From Carex sylvatica (Eukaryota; Streptophyta; Magnoliopsida; Poales; Cyperaceae), in contig CAXKVR010000561.1 in NCBI GenBank assembly GCA_964058845.1, forward strand, positions 1 to 23,327: a stretch of 23,327 nucleotides of DNA, given 5' to 3'. The position numbers and the translations under genes were made by a program. Under the pieces are notes generated by a model. It had not been told where the DNA came from. It did not search any database and worked only from the letters and a program-made list of their open reading frames with translations. This document shows, piece by piece, positions 21,004 through 23,327 of the stretch; position 1 is the first letter of the stretch; every line of letters begins with the position of its first letter.

Positions 21004-23327
<2,324 letters not shown>

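Overview
The window looks like nuclear DNA of a flowering plant. It is AT-rich, and its two clear genes are split by many short introns with GT..AG borders and T-rich acceptors. Long intergenic DNA is packed with small inverted-repeat (MITE-like) transposons and retroelement remnants. The species cannot be named from the sequence. I saw no operon, CRISPR array, rRNA or tRNA, and no prokaryotic or plastid gene cluster.

Layout. Positions 1-1.6 kb hold a fold-back MITE and a doubtful three-exon minus-strand reading frame. Positions 1.79-8.9 kb hold one minus-strand gene that I could rebuild exon by exon: 11 coding exons, 413 codons, plus a probable 5'UTR exon. Its product has two tandem copies of a 'YWD..' module followed by a lytic-transglycosylase (SLT/lysozyme-like) domain. 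Its introns carry a 210-bp hAT-type MITE with a target-site duplication and a 5'UTR-like GC/CT-rich island. Positions 8.9-20.5 kb are about 12 kb without a convincing gene. This stretch holds a GTGCCGTG-rich tandem array, four copies of one long fold-back family, an LTR-retrotransposon-like remnant, a 1.6-kb terminal-inverted-repeat (TIR) element with palindromic GACCGAATT sites and a younger MITE nested in it, two further TIR elements, and two tiny poly(A)-tailed retro-insertions. Positions 20.85 kb to the end hold the promoter and first eight coding exons (240 codons) of a plus-strand gene for plastidic glyceraldehyde-3-phosphate dehydrogenase (GAPCp). It runs off the right edge.

The two genes point away from each other across the repeat-filled spacer, and nothing suggests they act in one pathway. 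GAPCp belongs to plastid glycolysis. The role of the SLT-like protein is unknown to me. The most informative observations are the exon-for-exon internal duplication of the SLT-like gene, the apparent loss of the canonical catalytic Glu in both of its domains, the four-copy fold-back family, the tandem hairpin array with paired changes, and the ordered palindromes in the 15.2-16.8 kb element. I found no clear evidence of a wholly new biological system.
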